This document shows, one piece after another, positions 14,122 to 14,290 of a stretch of DNA of 14,290 bases. Below the pieces are notes generated by a model. That model saw only the letters and a program-made list of their open reading frames with translations. It was not told the origin of the DNA and did not search any database. Every line of letters starts with the position of its first letter. Position 1 is the first letter of the stretch. Made by a program: the position numbers and the translations under genes. Origin of the DNA: Bacteroidota bacterium (GTDB taxonomy: Bacteria > Bacteroidota > Ignavibacteria > UBA10030 > BY39); assembly GCA_018830765.1 (NCBI GenBank), contig JAHJRJ010000220.1, positions 1 through 14,290 on the forward strand, read 5' to 3'.

Positions 14122-14290
14122 TTAGAATCTGCCTATGTATTCTATTGAAATAGTCCTGTTTCCAATACTGACTTTATCTTGATTCTTAATAATATCCTTG
14201 AGATTTACGCCTATTGTAAAGCCGTCTCCTAGCGATCCCCGAAATCCCATATTTAGATAACCTCTTCCTTTTCCGAGAGCTTTAGGGTCA
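14122..14290 (-). CDS. C-terminal end of a probable outer-membrane beta-barrel protein (5' end outside window)
   Basis: Fifty-five codons run from the right edge to a TAA at 14122-14124 on the minus strand. The peptide alternates polar and hydrophobic residues in strand-like fashion (RGYLNMGFRGSL, GFTIGVNL, RTISIEY) with Gly-rich turns and ends in EYIGRF, the terminal Phe expected of barrels inserted by BamA. The family cannot be named from this fragment. It is collinear with the Tyr-rich lipoprotein and FadL-like genes, suggesting a small envelope-protein cluster, but about 180 bp separate it from the next gene, so co-transcription is uncertain. Confidence 0.7.
   Translation of the reverse strand, partial: DPKALGKGRGYLNMGFRGSLGDGFTIGVNLKDIIKNQDKVSIGNRTISIEYIGRF

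Noticed and set aside
1..14290. tRNA, rRNA or other structured RNA genes
   Set aside because: I saw no cloverleaf with a recognisable T-loop, and no rRNA-like or riboswitch-like conserved segment in the gene-free stretches.

Overview
The window looks like chromosomal DNA of an AT-rich, Gram-negative bacterium of the Bacteroidota/Chlorobiota group, possibly an Ignavibacteria-like lineage. Three things suggest this. Outer-membrane beta-barrel proteins end in an aromatic residue. The omega subunit and CoaBC are of a Bacteroidota-like type. Ribosome-binding sites are sparse. The placement is an inference from family resemblance, not from any search.

Layout. Positions 1-103 hold the last codons of a plus-strand gene that enters from the left. 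Positions 104-490 are non-coding, with several palindromes and sequences that resemble integron attC half-sites. Positions 491-5714 carry six tightly packed minus-strand genes. In transcription order they are yicC, gmk, rpoZ, coaBC, a family-4 uracil-DNA glycosylase, and dnaB. They link RNA turnover, GMP phosphorylation, RNA polymerase assembly, coenzyme A synthesis, base-excision repair and replication. A divergent intergenic region (5715-5839) carries a good sigma-70-like promoter for a plus-strand NFACT/RqcH gene (5840-7522). That gene abuts, stop codon to stop codon, a large minus-strand AddA/RecB-type helicase-nuclease (7523-11137).

Upstream of the helicase-nuclease (11138-11428) is a cluster of short 5-bp-stem hairpins, including a duplicated 16-bp palindromic unit. 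It looks like a dispersed REP-like element. Next to it is a strong intrinsic terminator for the minus-strand genes that follow. Those are a FadL/OmpP1-type outer-membrane barrel (11429-12874), a Tyr/Trp-rich lipoprotein with a disordered tail (12904-13923), and the 3' end of another probable outer-membrane barrel gene (14122 to the right edge).

Most of the window is core housekeeping DNA and I see no defence system, CRISPR array, transposase or RNA gene. The items most worth checking are the REP-like hairpin cluster, substitutions at two conserved decarboxylase residues in CoaBC, the D-to-E change at the NFACT tRNA-binding signature, the attC-like palindromic region at the left edge, and the unusual Tyr-rich lipoprotein.
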